Below are positions 36,463-45,826 of a DNA stretch of 51,921 nucleotides, one piece after another; position 1 is the stretch's first letter, and each line of letters starts with the position of its first letter. This DNA comes from Elainella sp. Prado103. GTDB lineage: Bacteria > Cyanobacteriota > Cyanobacteriia > Elainellales > Elainellaceae. A program made the translations under genes and the position numbers. The stretch covers positions 1 to 51,921 of the forward strand of contig JALOOM010000089.1 in the NCBI GenBank assembly GCA_025454395.1. The letters are read 5' to 3'. The notes under the pieces were generated by a model, which saw only the letters and a program-made list of their open reading frames with translations, made no database searches and was not told where the DNA came from.

Positions 36463-37416
36463 GTGGATGATACAGGTCTCACGCAGGCTCCCGATGAGCT
36501 GCCAGAACTGTCGGTGCTTTCCACAGATATTCCGGCTGCTGTTCGTGAAGCAGAGCCCCCGCCGTTGTCTGTCAATCGGCACCACCCTGGGCTATGGCTG
36601 GCCGGAAGCACCGTTGCTTTATGTGCCGTCGTTGTGCCATTGGTGCTAGTGATGCGATCGATGCCGTGGCAACCTAACGCTCTATCCCAGTCTTCATCTA
36701 CCTTTCAGCCAGTGGCAAACCCAAGCCCTACCCCAAATGGGGGTTCTACCACCGAAACCAGTGCTTCTGATGCGCCGGAACTGCTGGGGCATCGACGCTA
36801 CTTAGAAGCCCCGACCAGTGAGCTAGTGCCCGTTGCACCCGATGGGGTCATCTACCTGCGCCGATCGGCTGCCCAAAAGCTGGAAGAAATGATTGCGGCA
36901 GCAGCCAAAGAGGGAGTCAGTCTGATACCGCTATCTGGGTTTCGATCGGAAGCAGAACAGACTCAACTTTTTTTTGAGGTAAAGGCAAAACGGGGCGAAG
37001 AGGCTAAAACGCGAGCAGAAGTGAGTGCTCCGCCCGGTTACAGCGAACATCACACCGGCTACGCGGTTGATTTAGGCGACGGAGATAGCCCCAGTACCGA
37101 TCTGCAAATGACCTTTGAGGAAACCAAAGCCTTTCGCTGGCTGAAAGACAACGCGGCATTCTATAGTTTTGAGTTGTCTTTCCCCAAAAATAACCCGATG
37201 CAGATCAGCTATGAGCCCTGGCACTGGCGGTTTGTGGGCGATCGCCAAAGCCTGGAGACGTTTTATCAAGCTCGCCCTGACCTGCAACAAGCAACTGACG
37301 GAGCGGTGGAGCCCCTGGATGCCTCAAAGTCTGGCTCCAATCCAACTTCTAGCTCAACTGCTAACCCAACTTCTAGCTCAACTCCTGACTCAACAAGGGA
37401 ATCGGGAGATCGATAG
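36463..37416 (+). CDS. D-alanyl-D-alanine carboxypeptidase, VanY type (M15B)
   Basis: A 317-residue envelope peptidase. A cytoplasmic N-terminal tail (about 45 residues) is followed by a transmembrane anchor (GLWLAGSTVALCAVVVPLVLV). A Ser/Pro-rich linker and the catalytic domain come next, with SGFRSEAEQTQLFF, the zinc motif SEHHTGYAVDLGD (HxxxxxxD) and EPWHWRFVGD. It trims the terminal D-Ala of murein peptides. The frame also opens with TTG at 36445, but AGGAGG at 36449-36454 stands eight bases before GTG 36463, so that start is chosen. The tail has tandem NPTSSSTA-like units from short DNA repeats. Confidence 0.9.
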   Translation: MDDTGLTQAPDELPELSVLSTDIPAAVREAEPPPLSVNRHHPGLWLAGSTVALCAVVVPLVLVMRSMPWQPNALSQSSSTFQPVANPSPTPNGGSTTETSASDAPELLGHRRYLEAPTSELVPVAPDGVIYLRRSAAQKLEEMIAAAAKEGVSLIPLSGFRSEAEQTQLFFEVKAKRGEEAKTRAEVSAPPGYSEHHTGYAVDLGDGDSPSTDLQMTFEETKAFRWLKDNAAFYSFELSFPKNNPMQISYEPWHWRFVGDRQSLETFYQARPDLQQATDGAVEPLDASKSGSNPTSSSTANPTSSSTPDSTRESGDR

Positions 37417-37570
37417 AGCATGGTAGATAGGGCGCAGTCGATAAAGTGCGATAAAGTAAAGCAAGACAGCCTGAAGTTTACAGAACTTAACTTTTTGATT
37501 CAGCACTGAAGTCAGTTCTGATTGGTTGGACAGCCGGAATCAAACCGTAGATTACTGTGCAGCAGATCCC

Positions 37571-38335
37571 ATGAGCCCTATCACCCTGAATTTGATCGCG
37601 ATCACCATTTTTTCGCTGGTGATGTCGAGTTTGCTCGGCCCGCTGCTGCACCTATCGCCTGCTGTGCCTGCCATCCTTGCCTTTGGCATTTTGGGAATTG
37701 CGACGGTAGATACCTTGAGTTGGCAAGGGCAAGCCGGTACCCTCCTGATTGACTGGATTGCGGGTTTTTCCGCAGAACATCGCGATCGGGTATTGCACCA
37801 TGAGGCAGGGCATTTTCTGGTGGCCCACCTGCTCGAAATTCCCGTGACAGGCTATACCCTCAGTGCATGGCAATCGTTTCGCCGTGGTCAGCCTGGTCAG
37901 GGTGGAGTCAGCTTTAGTTTGGCGGAATTGGAAACCGAGCTGCAAAGTGGGCGACTCTCCAGTCAGTTGATCGATCGCTACTGTACGGTGTGGATGGCAG
38001 GTGCCGCAGCCGAAACGCTGATCTACGGTCAGGCAGAAGGTGGAGCAGACGATCGCGAAAAAATTCGGCTCCTATGGTTTCAGTTGCAGCGCTCGGCTAG
38101 TGAAGGCACGTTAAAGCAGCGTTGGGCTGCCCTACAAGCCAAGCACCTATTGGAAACCCATGCTGCATCCTATCAGGCCCTGGTGGATATGATGCGACAA
38201 GGGGGCTCTGTGGAAAATTGCCAGGTGGCGATCGAAGCGCATCGCTCCGGCTCAGATGAGCTAGTCCCTTTGAATCCCATCTCTTTGAACCCCGTCTCTT
38301 TAAGCCCGAACCCCTTGAAAAAGAGCGATGATTAA
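37571..38335 (+). CDS. Stand-alone FtsH-like (M41) zinc protease without AAA domain
   Basis: A 254-residue protein. Two N-terminal hydrophobic segments (about 8-55) are followed by an M41-type peptidase domain with HHEAGHFLVAHLLEIPV (HEAGH zinc motif) and the third-ligand region EGGADDREKIRLLW. FtsH proteins have about 600 residues with an AAA+ ATPase; none is present here. Similar ATPase-less M41 proteins occur across cyanobacteria with unknown targets. The frame opens at TTG 37526, but the ATG at 37571 gives MSPITLNLIAITIF. The tail has repeated NPISLNPVSL units. It may be read with the ABC ATPase gene 96 bp downstream. Confidence 0.82.
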   Translation: MSPITLNLIAITIFSLVMSSLLGPLLHLSPAVPAILAFGILGIATVDTLSWQGQAGTLLIDWIAGFSAEHRDRVLHHEAGHFLVAHLLEIPVTGYTLSAWQSFRRGQPGQGGVSFSLAELETELQSGRLSSQLIDRYCTVWMAGAAAETLIYGQAEGGADDREKIRLLWFQLQRSASEGTLKQRWAALQAKHLLETHAASYQALVDMMRQGGSVENCQVAIEAHRSGSDELVPLNPISLNPVSLSPNPLKKSDD

Positions 38336-38431
38336 CTTCAAACCTCCTGCTAGAATTGCTGCAATCTCTTAGCGCTCCCGATCACCTTCACTTGGTTCAC
38401 CTTCATTTGGACTCACGGTCTCAAACTCACT

Positions 38432-39703
38432 GTGGCGCAGGTTGTTTTAGAGAATCTTTACAAAAGTTTTCCCCATCAACGCTTGAGGCAAGCCCTCACT
38501 TCAGAGGGGGCTGTGAGTGTGCTGCGGCGGATTTTTCTCACCGTAGAAGATGGCGAGTTTATGGTGTTGGTGGGGCCATCTGCGGGTTTAGAAACGCTGA
38601 CGGGTGGCAGTATTTGGGTGGGCGATCGGCTCGTGAATGATCTGCCCCCCAAACAGCGGGATATCGCCATGGTGTTTCAAAGCTATGCGCTCTATCCTCA
38701 TTTGACGGTGTATGACAATTTGGCTTTCGGATTGCGACGCACCCAGCCTGCCGAGGGGCATCTGCCAGAACAACTGAGCTTGGCTGATCAAAAACCACTC
38801 CAGGCTCCCTATCCAGCTTGGTTAGAAACGACGCTAACAACCCTAACGCGCTCCTTGCCTGCCCAATTTCGCTATTGGAATGCCCAAGAACGCTGGGTGG
38901 ATCAGCGGGTGCGGACGGTGGCGCAAATGTTGCAAATTGAAACTTTGCTCGATCGATTACCTCGACAACTCTCAGGTGGGCAAAAACAACGGGTGGCACT
39001 GGGACGAGCCATGGCTCGGAATCCTCAAGTTTTTCTGATGGATGAGCCGCTCTCAAATTTGGATGCCAAACTGCGAACTGAAACCCGTAGCCAAATTGTT
39101 CATTTGCAACGCAAACTCGGTACCACAACAATTTACGTTACCCATGACCAAGTAGAAGCAATGACCATGGGTGATCGCATTGCCGTGATGAATGCTGGCC
39201 AAATCCAGCAGGTAGCCGCTCCTTTAGAGCTATATAATCGTCCGGCCAATCGCTTTGTGGCGGAGTTTATTGGTTCGCCGCCTATGAACTTCATGTCAGT
39301 GCAGGTCAAAGCACCACTGTTGATCCAGCATCCCCATTTTCGGCTCACGCTACCAGAAGTTTGGGAAAAAGCGCTCCAGCCCTATGATGGCCGCACGATC
39401 ACACTAGGGATTCGTCCGGAGCATCTCAGTGTCAGTCTGCCAGCTCCCAAAAATTTACCAGTGCAGGTGGAACGGGTGGAGGCGCTAGGCAGCGAGACCT
39501 ATCTAAGTGTGCGTTTCCCAGAAGTGATCAGCTTTCCAGAAGTGTCTAGCGCCGTTGATCCATCTAACTTAAGACAGCCGCTCCAAATCCGTACCGAGTC
39601 CGATCGACCAGTTCGGTTAGGCGAAACCTTATGGTTGGCGATCACGCCTGAAAAAGTGCATTTCTTTGATGATGTGACTGGGCTAGCGATTCCCCAGCCC
39701 TAG
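38432..39703 (+). CDS. ABC transporter ATPase (MalK/UgpC type) lacking the Walker A motif
   Basis: A 423-residue sugar-type importer ATPase. Walker B (VFLMDEPLSNLDAKLR), signature (LSGGQKQRVALGRAMARNP), Q-loop (MVFQSYALYPHLT), H-loop (YVTHDQVEAMT) and the C-terminal TOBE-like domain are intact. The P-loop is gone: the family GPSGCGKSTLLRLIAGLE appears here as GPSAGLE, so about 11 residues (33 bp) are missing in frame near 38581. Without the P-loop lysine it should not hydrolyse ATP. The insert between Q-loop and signature seems usual for cyanobacterial members of this family. GTG start, weak Shine-Dalgarno. It is either a recent loss of function or a sequencing or assembly artefact. Confidence 0.88.
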   Translation: MAQVVLENLYKSFPHQRLRQALTSEGAVSVLRRIFLTVEDGEFMVLVGPSAGLETLTGGSIWVGDRLVNDLPPKQRDIAMVFQSYALYPHLTVYDNLAFGLRRTQPAEGHLPEQLSLADQKPLQAPYPAWLETTLTTLTRSLPAQFRYWNAQERWVDQRVRTVAQMLQIETLLDRLPRQLSGGQKQRVALGRAMARNPQVFLMDEPLSNLDAKLRTETRSQIVHLQRKLGTTTIYVTHDQVEAMTMGDRIAVMNAGQIQQVAAPLELYNRPANRFVAEFIGSPPMNFMSVQVKAPLLIQHPHFRLTLPEVWEKALQPYDGRTITLGIRPEHLSVSLPAPKNLPVQVERVEALGSETYLSVRFPEVISFPEVSSAVDPSNLRQPLQIRTESDRPVRLGETLWLAITPEKVHFFDDVTGLAIPQP

Positions 39704-39741
39704 TGGTTTCCCAGCCTTAGATTCCAATCTTAGATCCCCAG

Positions 39742-39816
39742 ATCCCCAGTCTTAAAATCCCCAGTCTTAAAATCCCCAATCTTAAAATCCCCAATCTTAA
39801 AATTCCTAACCTTAAA
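39742..39816. repeat. Five tandem copies of a 15-bp unit in a convergent spacer
   Basis: ATCCCCAGTCTTAAA and variants lie at 39742-39756, 39757-39771, 39772-39786, 39787-39801 and 39802-39816, the last most diverged. They sit between the stops of the ABC ATPase and the membrane protein gene. Confidence 0.95.
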
Positions 39817-39866
39817 AGTGTTGCCTGATCGCTTGGGTAGCCCTGAGCTATTTGGGTAGCTCTGAA

Positions 39867-41792
39867 CTAGAGGGTGGTATACCATTGTCGCAAGCCTCCC
39901 CCCGCTATGGTTGCAGGAATCAGCATAGCAATCATCCCGGTTTGAAACCAAAAAGGCAGTTGAGAGAGCGGACTGGGCAATTGTTGGATCGCCAGACTGA
40001 TCAAAACCAACAGCGCCCCTAACCCTAGCGCATGGAGCAAGCCCGATCGGGAAGCTAAGGCGGCGGTACAAAAGCCACCAATGCCGATACAAAGGGCGCT
40101 GCCAATTAAAACCAAGGTCAATAGACTTTCCGAATCATAAAATGTCGGCAAGATCGCTTCTGGGCTTAACCCATTTGACAGAAAAACCGACACAATGATC
40201 AAACCCAAAATGCAGTTAAAGATCGCCAAACTCAGAAGACTGGCTGCTCCACCCAACAGAATAGCTGCCAAGCTCAGAGGTGAGCGAGAACTGGGTTTAG
40301 GAGATGCCAGGGGGAGCAGGGGTACTACCCAATGACGATATAGGGTACGCAGGGATCGCCAAAGGGTGCTCACGAGGCGGAGCCACACGATCGCACTGGC
40401 CCAAATTAATCCATCTCGGGCCACATAAAACCACAAGGAAGGGGCAATTTCCGTATAGATCAGCATCCAGAGCCAGGCTCCCAGCAAACCGATCAGAATG
40501 CCAATGAACAGATACAGCCAAAACGTAAGACGGCGAATCACTTGCCCGGCGGCTTTGAGGTTGCCCGGATGGGCGAATCGGCTGGCCAGCGTGAGTAAGA
40601 CATTGCCCACACCCCAAAGCTGATAGATCGGCAGAACAAAGCGCAGCACGGCTTGTCGTGGCGAGATCGGATAGCGACCCAATAGCTCCGCCAAACTGCG
40701 ATGTAAGTGCTCAATCCACACCAATGACAGGAGAAACACCAACCCATGGACAAACCAAATCCACCGATCGATAGGTGTGAACACAAAATCGGCAATTCCC
40801 ACGATCACTGAGAGGAGACTGGCAAAGGGTTGATTGGTGGTTGAGAGATCTAAGCCCGTGTAGAGTGAGAATGAGCCTGCTCTCAGCAATGAATAAACCA
40901 GCGCCAAAGTGTTGAAAATACACCAGATCCAGAGGACGATCAGCAACAGTCCAGTGGTGCGGCGGGGTAGTTGAATCGATCGCAATCGATCGATCGAGGC
41001 GGCATCAGCCAGTTCGAACTCACTCAAGGTCTCTGAACTTGGTGCCTGGGTTGCCTGGGATGGACTCTCTTCAGGGTAAGCTGGGTCGATCGATCGAGCC
41101 GAATCCACGAAATCTGCTGGTAGATGAGGCAATGCTGATGATAAGCCTGAATGGGCAGAAGTCAGGTCGGAAGTCAGGTCAGAAGTCAGGTCAGAGACGG
41201 ATGGGCGAATGAAATTGGGGCTGACAGCTTCAATTACGGGTTCAGCAGCCGGATCGACCGGCACGAAAATCATCGCATCCGGATCCAAATCATCTAACTG
41301 AAGTTTCGGATCGACCGGCACGAAAATCATCGCATCCGGATCCAGATCATCCAATTGAAAAATGGGTGTCTCCAATGGGTCGGGAGCAGGCTGTTCTGAC
41401 TGTACTGCATCTTCAGCAGTGGACATCTCAGCGGGCTCCATGCTCAAGCGATCCTTTGAGTCGCCTGGATCGGGAAGTTGTGGGGGCAGAGGAGAGGGGG
41501 AAGCCAGATGGATGCGTTGTAGCCAGGCTGATCGCGACTGCCCTTTTTGCCGACCGTAGAGTTCGATCGTCTGAATATTCGCCACATTCAACTTTTCCAT
41601 CCCTTGGCGGATCAGAGCGGTCATGGTGGTCTGATGGGGCACTTGCTGCCCTTCTAGGAGCAGCTTCAGTTTTTGCCCTTGACGATTTGCCCGAGCGGTA
41701 ATCCCATGCTTTTTCAAACTGCATGTAATCAGAAGCGCGATCGCTCTTGGATCTCCCTGCCTTGCTAACGTCAGAAATGAATGTCGAGCCAT
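39867..41792 (-). CDS. Large multi-pass membrane protein, function unknown
   Basis: A 641-residue protein. Residues 1-100 form a soluble domain (FLTLARQGDPRAIALLITCSLKKHGI, ending with IELYGRQKGQSRSAW) that looks like one attached to other cyanobacterial proteins. A long acidic linker (100-270) holds an exact duplication of QLDDLDPDAMIFVPVDP and a short DLTS repeat. The C-terminal 370 residues have about eight hydrophobic segments with IEHLHRSLAELLGRYPISPRQAVLRF and FVLPIYQLWGVGNV. It starts 9 bp after the response regulator stop, so the two are probably one operon. A sensor, transporter or regulated membrane factor are all possible. Confidence 0.75.
   Translation of the reverse strand: MARHSFLTLARQGDPRAIALLITCSLKKHGITARANRQGQKLKLLLEGQQVPHQTTMTALIRQGMEKLNVANIQTIELYGRQKGQSRSAWLQRIHLASPSPLPPQLPDPGDSKDRLSMEPAEMSTAEDAVQSEQPAPDPLETPIFQLDDLDPDAMIFVPVDPKLQLDDLDPDAMIFVPVDPAAEPVIEAVSPNFIRPSVSDLTSDLTSDLTSAHSGLSSALPHLPADFVDSARSIDPAYPEESPSQATQAPSSETLSEFELADAASIDRLRSIQLPRRTTGLLLIVLWIWCIFNTLALVYSLLRAGSFSLYTGLDLSTTNQPFASLLSVIVGIADFVFTPIDRWIWFVHGLVFLLSLVWIEHLHRSLAELLGRYPISPRQAVLRFVLPIYQLWGVGNVLLTLASRFAHPGNLKAAGQVIRRLTFWLYLFIGILIGLLGAWLWMLIYTEIAPSLWFYVARDGLIWASAIVWLRLVSTLWRSLRTLYRHWVVPLLPLASPKPSSRSPLSLAAILLGGAASLLSLAIFNCILGLIIVSVFLSNGLSPEAILPTFYDSESLLTLVLIGSALCIGIGGFCTAALASRSGLLHALGLGALLVLISLAIQQLPSPLSQLPFWFQTGMIAMLIPATIAGGGLRQWYTTL
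41251..41364. repeat. Two copies of a 57-bp in-frame repeat
   Basis: The unit begins GGATCGACCGGCACGAAAAT at 41251 and again at 41308, with very few differences. It encodes 19 residues of the acidic linker of the membrane protein. Confidence 0.93.
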
Positions 41793-41801
41793 GGATTCTC
41801 G

Positions 41802-42503
41802 TCAACCTTTGTCGGTTTCGCCGGTTTCACCCCCAAATCGATAGCCTTTGCCGTAGACGGTATTAATCAGCGGGGTTTCTGATTCTGCCTCAATTTTGCG
41901 ACGAAGTAGGCGAATTTGCGCAGGTAAAACATTACTGCTGGGCTTGTCGCCGCTGCCCCAGAGATGATCATGGATCTGCTCATGGGTGAGGAGTTGGTGG
42001 GGATAACGCATCAAATAAGCTAGAAGCTGGCTTTCTTTTTCCGATAATTCAATTTTGCGGGAGCCCCGATAAGCAAGCTGATTTTCTAAGTCTAATTCCA
42101 GATCTTCCACTCGTAACCGCTGACCTCCGGTAGATTCTAAGGTGGCCGGACGACGCAACAAAGCCCGCACCCGCGCCAATAACTCTCGTAGCTCAAACGG
42201 TTTAACCAGGTAATCATCCGCTCCGGCATCCAGACCTGCAACGCGATCGTCGATGGTGTCTTTAGCCGTCAGAAATAAGACAGGCGTATTTTTGCCTTGA
42301 GAGCGGAGCTGCTGGCAAATCTGGAGTCCATTGGTTTGCGGCAGCATCCAGTCTAGGATCAATAGATCATAGCGATTTTGCGTGGCAAGTTGGCTGCCTG
42401 CTAAGCCGTCATGGGCAACATCCACTTGGTAGCCTTCTCGTTTCAGAATGCGACTGAGCGGTTCGGTTAATTCCACTTCGTCGTCAACCAACAGGATTTG
42501 CAT
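41802..42503 (-). CDS. OmpR-type two-component response regulator, RppA-like
   Basis: A 233-residue transcription regulator. The receiver domain (about 1-115) has the acidic pair in LLVDDE, the phospho-accepting Asp in LLILDWMLP and Lys in DDYLVKPF. A winged-helix DNA-binding domain follows (about 130-230; ELSEKESQLLAYLM, LLRRKIEAESETPLINTVYGKGYRFG). The sequence is close to cyanobacterial RppA/ManR-like regulators. RppA has been linked to redox and metal responses; the signal here is not known. No histidine kinase gene is adjacent, so its partner is elsewhere. The frame opens at GTG 42518, but the ATG at 42503 gives the family start MQILLVDDE. Confidence 0.9.
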   Translation of the reverse strand: MQILLVDDEVELTEPLSRILKREGYQVDVAHDGLAGSQLATQNRYDLLILDWMLPQTNGLQICQQLRSQGKNTPVLFLTAKDTIDDRVAGLDAGADDYLVKPFELRELLARVRALLRRPATLESTGGQRLRVEDLELDLENQLAYRGSRKIELSEKESQLLAYLMRYPHQLLTHEQIHDHLWGSGDKPSSNVLPAQIRLLRRKIEAESETPLINTVYGKGYRFGGETGETDKG

Positions 42504-42519
42504 AGACCCAACCTGCACA

Positions 42520-42556
42520 CAAAAAATAGGAAAGCAAGTGATCCTGCCTTCCTATT
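42520..42556 (-). terminator. Intrinsic terminator after the DUF4347-RTX gene
   Basis: On the minus strand AATAGGAAGGCA and TGCTTTCCTATT pair fully over 12 bp (one G-U) around an 8-base loop, followed by six T (42521-42526). It is 37 bp after the stop of the large RTX gene and just before the response regulator start, so it should separate the two transcripts. Confidence 0.85.
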
Positions 42557-42592
42557 CGAGTCTAAAGCGGAATGAACCGGGTAAACCGCCGC

Positions 42593-45500
42593 TTAAACGA
42601 GGAAATTCTCGCTGGCACTGAGGTCAGCGCGATCGACCCCGAGTAAAATTGCCAACCTGACGAAGTTGCCTGAGCTGCCGCCATCCAGATCAACCCGCAG
42701 GATGGCTCCCTGATCGTTAGAGCCAATGCGCACATAATCTTGGAATGGATTAGCACTGGTATATTCAGGGCGATTGAAAATATCGCGCAAGTCAATCTGA
42801 TCAAAGTTGACATCGAAGTCGAGAATTCGATCGACCCCATGGGTTGCTGACCGGAATCGTACCCGATCGCGACCTTGCCCCGTGCGGATGCGATCATTGC
42901 CGCCCCCACCCGTGATGATATCGTTACCAAAGCCCCCGTTGATCAAGTCACGCTGGGTGTTGCCAGAAATACGGTCGTTCCCGATCTGCCCCCGTAGAGT
43001 ATCGCGACCACCGCCGCCCCAGATGACATCGTTGCCCCGTCGTCCCAATACGGTATCGGCTGCTTTGTTGGCCCGCAGTCGATCGTTGCCGAGCCCACCG
43101 TTCAGCAAGTCTCGTCCTCTGCCGCCCTGGAGAAAATCATTGCCTTGCTGACCATCCAGGAAGTCGTTGTTGCTGTTGCCGTAAAGCTGATCCCGGCCGC
43201 GACCGCCTAACAGTTGATCATCACCACCGCGACCTTCCAAGCGATCGTTGCCCCGTCGGCCATAGATAATGTCAATCCCTTTGCCACCAAAGCCGCGATC
43301 TCGCCCCAGTCCTAGATCGATCACATCATCGCCGCCGTTCCCCCTGACCACATCGCGATCCTGCTGACCCCGCAAGCGATCTCGATCGGCACCGCCCGAC
43401 AACACATCATTACCACCACCGCCATCTAAGCGATCGTTACAGTCAAAGCCGCGCAGGCGATCGTTTCCTCCCAAGCCCCGCAAGGTGTCAATTCCGGCTG
43501 TGCCATCAATCCGGTTATCGCGATTGTTGCCCTTTTCTGTTTTACCAATGGCGCAAACGACATCTTGCACAGCGGCATCAAAAATCAGATTGACTACAGC
43601 AGGAGTTAAATCGGTGGCTCCTTCGTTATCGGTGGCTGCATAGGTAAACCGCCCACCTGTAAAGGTTTCAGAAGACTGGAAAAAGACCTGCTGAATTTCG
43701 TCGGGGGTCAGCACCTGTCCTAAGCGAATCGGAACTCCGCCGTCGTTAGGATTGCCCAGAAACAGGGTACCCTCCCTCGTAGAAGGCAAGGTCAAAATTG
43801 TGAAGGATGCTACGGAGCCATCCGCATCGGCACCAGATAGACCCGGCACAAGCACCGCCGAATTTTGTGGAAGGCGCACTGAGCTATCGGCCGTGGTTGG
43901 GGGTAAATTACCTCCAACAGGGGGTCTGCCCTGCGGAATCAAGGTGACTGTGGCTGGGGTTTCATCGCTGGATCCCCGGGTATCGGTGGCTGTGTAAGTG
44001 AATGTTGCCCCTGTGAAACTGCCGGTGGCTTCAAAATAGATGGCTGCAATTTGTTCTAACGTCAGGTTGGCTCCAGCGGTGACCGGAATTCCACCCACCA
44101 GGGGATCGCCAATGAAAAGGGTACCTTGGCTTGGATCCGGCAAAGTCAGGATGTTGTAGGTTTCGACCGAATCAGTCGGTACGTCTGGATCAGTGGCGAA
44201 GAATCCTGGCAGGAGACTGGTGCTGCTTGGCGTGATAATGGCTGAAAAGTCGGTCGTGGTCGGCGGGTTGTTGAGGGTCGAAACCGCCAGGTTGCGAACT
44301 TCGTGAATGTTATTGTAGGTGCCGGTGCCAGACGCAAAACCAAACTTAAAAGTGGGAGGAATGAAGCCGCCATTTAGATCGCGGATCCGCAGATCTTGCA
44401 GCTCAGGGTTAGTCTCATTGGGATCGAGGAAGTCACCATCATTATTGGCATCAATAAAGATAGACAGCAAACCTTCAGGGGTGAGATCGACTTTGATGGT
44501 TCGTTTGGCTGCTTCTCGGGTGGCTGCGGTGGGGTCATCGATCCCAAAAGGTAATGTGTTGGTGCCTGCAACAAACGCATACTCTGATGCCCCCCCTCGC
44601 ACACTGATCGAGTCTTCGATCCGAGTCGGGCTGCCTCCAATCCGGGCAACTGGGCCACCGGGAAAGTCAGTGGTGCTGGAAAAGTTACCGTATTCATCAA
44701 AACCGATGCCGACATAGCCGCCGACAATTCCTGCCACCGAACCAATCGGGTTGCCCAAGGCATCTGTGGCGTTCACCTTTTGGGCATATCCCAGGGAACC
44801 CCCAAAGGCACCCGCTTTCGGATTAGCATCAAAAACGGTGGCTCCATCCAGCAAGAAGAAGCTGACCCCATCTGCCCGCTGATCTTCATCCTCCGGTTGG
44901 GGGGTAGGGTTATAGGAGAACAGTTCAAAAGTGATGGTTAAACCTTGGCGGGCATCAACCGGACGATCGTACAAGACAAAGGCAGATTGATCGTCAATGT
45001 TGCTGGTCAGTCGTAGCGCCCCTTCGCCTTCTGGATCCAGGAGCCGACCAGGATTACCAGGCAAGCCTCCGGGTGATGCAACAAAGGAGTTGCTAGCGGT
45101 TAAAAAGGGATTTTCGGCCGGCGGAGAACCGGGAACATCGGCACCCACCCCAAACACCCAAAACGGATCCCGAACGGCACCGCCTCGGAACGTTTCATCC
45201 ACAAACAGTGCGAGAGTATGGGGATAAGCCGCCATTGCTGTTGCCGCAAATGGGATCGCAGTGGTTAAGCAGCCGGTTTGGAAGTCCAGGTTCCAGTTGC
45301 CTCCCCGCACGGGCGCACCAACCAGGGTTGTAGATGCAGCTATTTCCGCTCCCGTCAGGGTTTTGAGACGCTGAACGAAAGCTTGTCCGATCAAGTTGGC
45401 TGCGACCTCACAACCATATAAAAAGATTTCAGTTCCTTGCTTGAACCAATTGCGCCAAGTTTGCAGCAGCGGCGTATACCGATCGAGCGATCTCCAACTG

Positions 45501-45826
45501 AGCGATCCGGCACCTAACTGCAACGTACCAACACTGCCATGGGAGAGAATGTGGAGGCTCTCGACTAAGCCAACGGTGGCGAGCACTTGCGTGATTTGTT
45601 CGATGCCATCCTCAGCCGGATTGAGGATAACAACATGAGTTTGGGCAGGCAGACTGCGGAGCAGGGCAGAATAATCAGCAACCAATGCGTCTACAACGAC
45701 TACGGTTGATGGGCAATGGCGGGAAGTCATGGCTGGATGCCTCTCGACGGGTAAATGCTGGAGCGGTGTAAAACAGGGCGATCTACGGGAAGACACGGAA
45801 GAGAAATCGGACGGTATAGGTTCCAT
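42593..45826 (-). CDS. DUF4347, lectin-like and RTX multidomain surface protein
   Basis: A 1077-residue exoprotein. A DUF4347 domain (about 40-200) has VVVVDALVADYSAL, LHILSHGSVGTLQLG and FLYGCEVA. It is followed by an L-type lectin-like domain (about 210-515; DGVSFFLLDGA, YVGIGFDEYGNF) with a possible EF-hand-like DANNDGDFLDPNE loop. Two cadherin/VCBS-like repeats (about 516-750) share FTGA(T/R)FTYTATD and ADxDG motifs. A long run of RTX repeats fills about 760-985, and a C-terminal cap may hold the secretion signal. This build is typical of large cyanobacterial adhesins or sheath proteins; the sugar-binding role is inferred. ATG at 45826; an internal Met at residue 33 is an alternative start. 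Confidence 0.88.
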   Translation of the reverse strand: MEPIPSDFSSVSSRRSPCFTPLQHLPVERHPAMTSRHCPSTVVVVDALVADYSALLRSLPAQTHVVILNPAEDGIEQITQVLATVGLVESLHILSHGSVGTLQLGAGSLSWRSLDRYTPLLQTWRNWFKQGTEIFLYGCEVAANLIGQAFVQRLKTLTGAEIAASTTLVGAPVRGGNWNLDFQTGCLTTAIPFAATAMAAYPHTLALFVDETFRGGAVRDPFWVFGVGADVPGSPPAENPFLTASNSFVASPGGLPGNPGRLLDPEGEGALRLTSNIDDQSAFVLYDRPVDARQGLTITFELFSYNPTPQPEDEDQRADGVSFFLLDGATVFDANPKAGAFGGSLGYAQKVNATDALGNPIGSVAGIVGGYVGIGFDEYGNFSSTTDFPGGPVARIGGSPTRIEDSISVRGGASEYAFVAGTNTLPFGIDDPTAATREAAKRTIKVDLTPEGLLSIFIDANNDGDFLDPNETNPELQDLRIRDLNGGFIPPTFKFGFASGTGTYNNIHEVRNLAVSTLNNPPTTTDFSAIITPSSTSLLPGFFATDPDVPTDSVETYNILTLPDPSQGTLFIGDPLVGGIPVTAGANLTLEQIAAIYFEATGSFTGATFTYTATDTRGSSDETPATVTLIPQGRPPVGGNLPPTTADSSVRLPQNSAVLVPGLSGADADGSVASFTILTLPSTREGTLFLGNPNDGGVPIRLGQVLTPDEIQQVFFQSSETFTGGRFTYAATDNEGATDLTPAVVNLIFDAAVQDVVCAIGKTEKGNNRDNRIDGTAGIDTLRGLGGNDRLRGFDCNDRLDGGGGNDVLSGGADRDRLRGQQDRDVVRGNGGDDVIDLGLGRDRGFGGKGIDIIYGRRGNDRLEGRGGDDQLLGGRGRDQLYGNSNNDFLDGQQGNDFLQGGRGRDLLNGGLGNDRLRANKAADTVLGRRGNDVIWGGGGRDTLRGQIGNDRISGNTQRDLINGGFGNDIITGGGGNDRIRTGQGRDRVRFRSATHGVDRILDFDVNFDQIDLRDIFNRPEYTSANPFQDYVRIGSNDQGAILRVDLDGGSSGNFVRLAILLGVDRADLSASENFLV

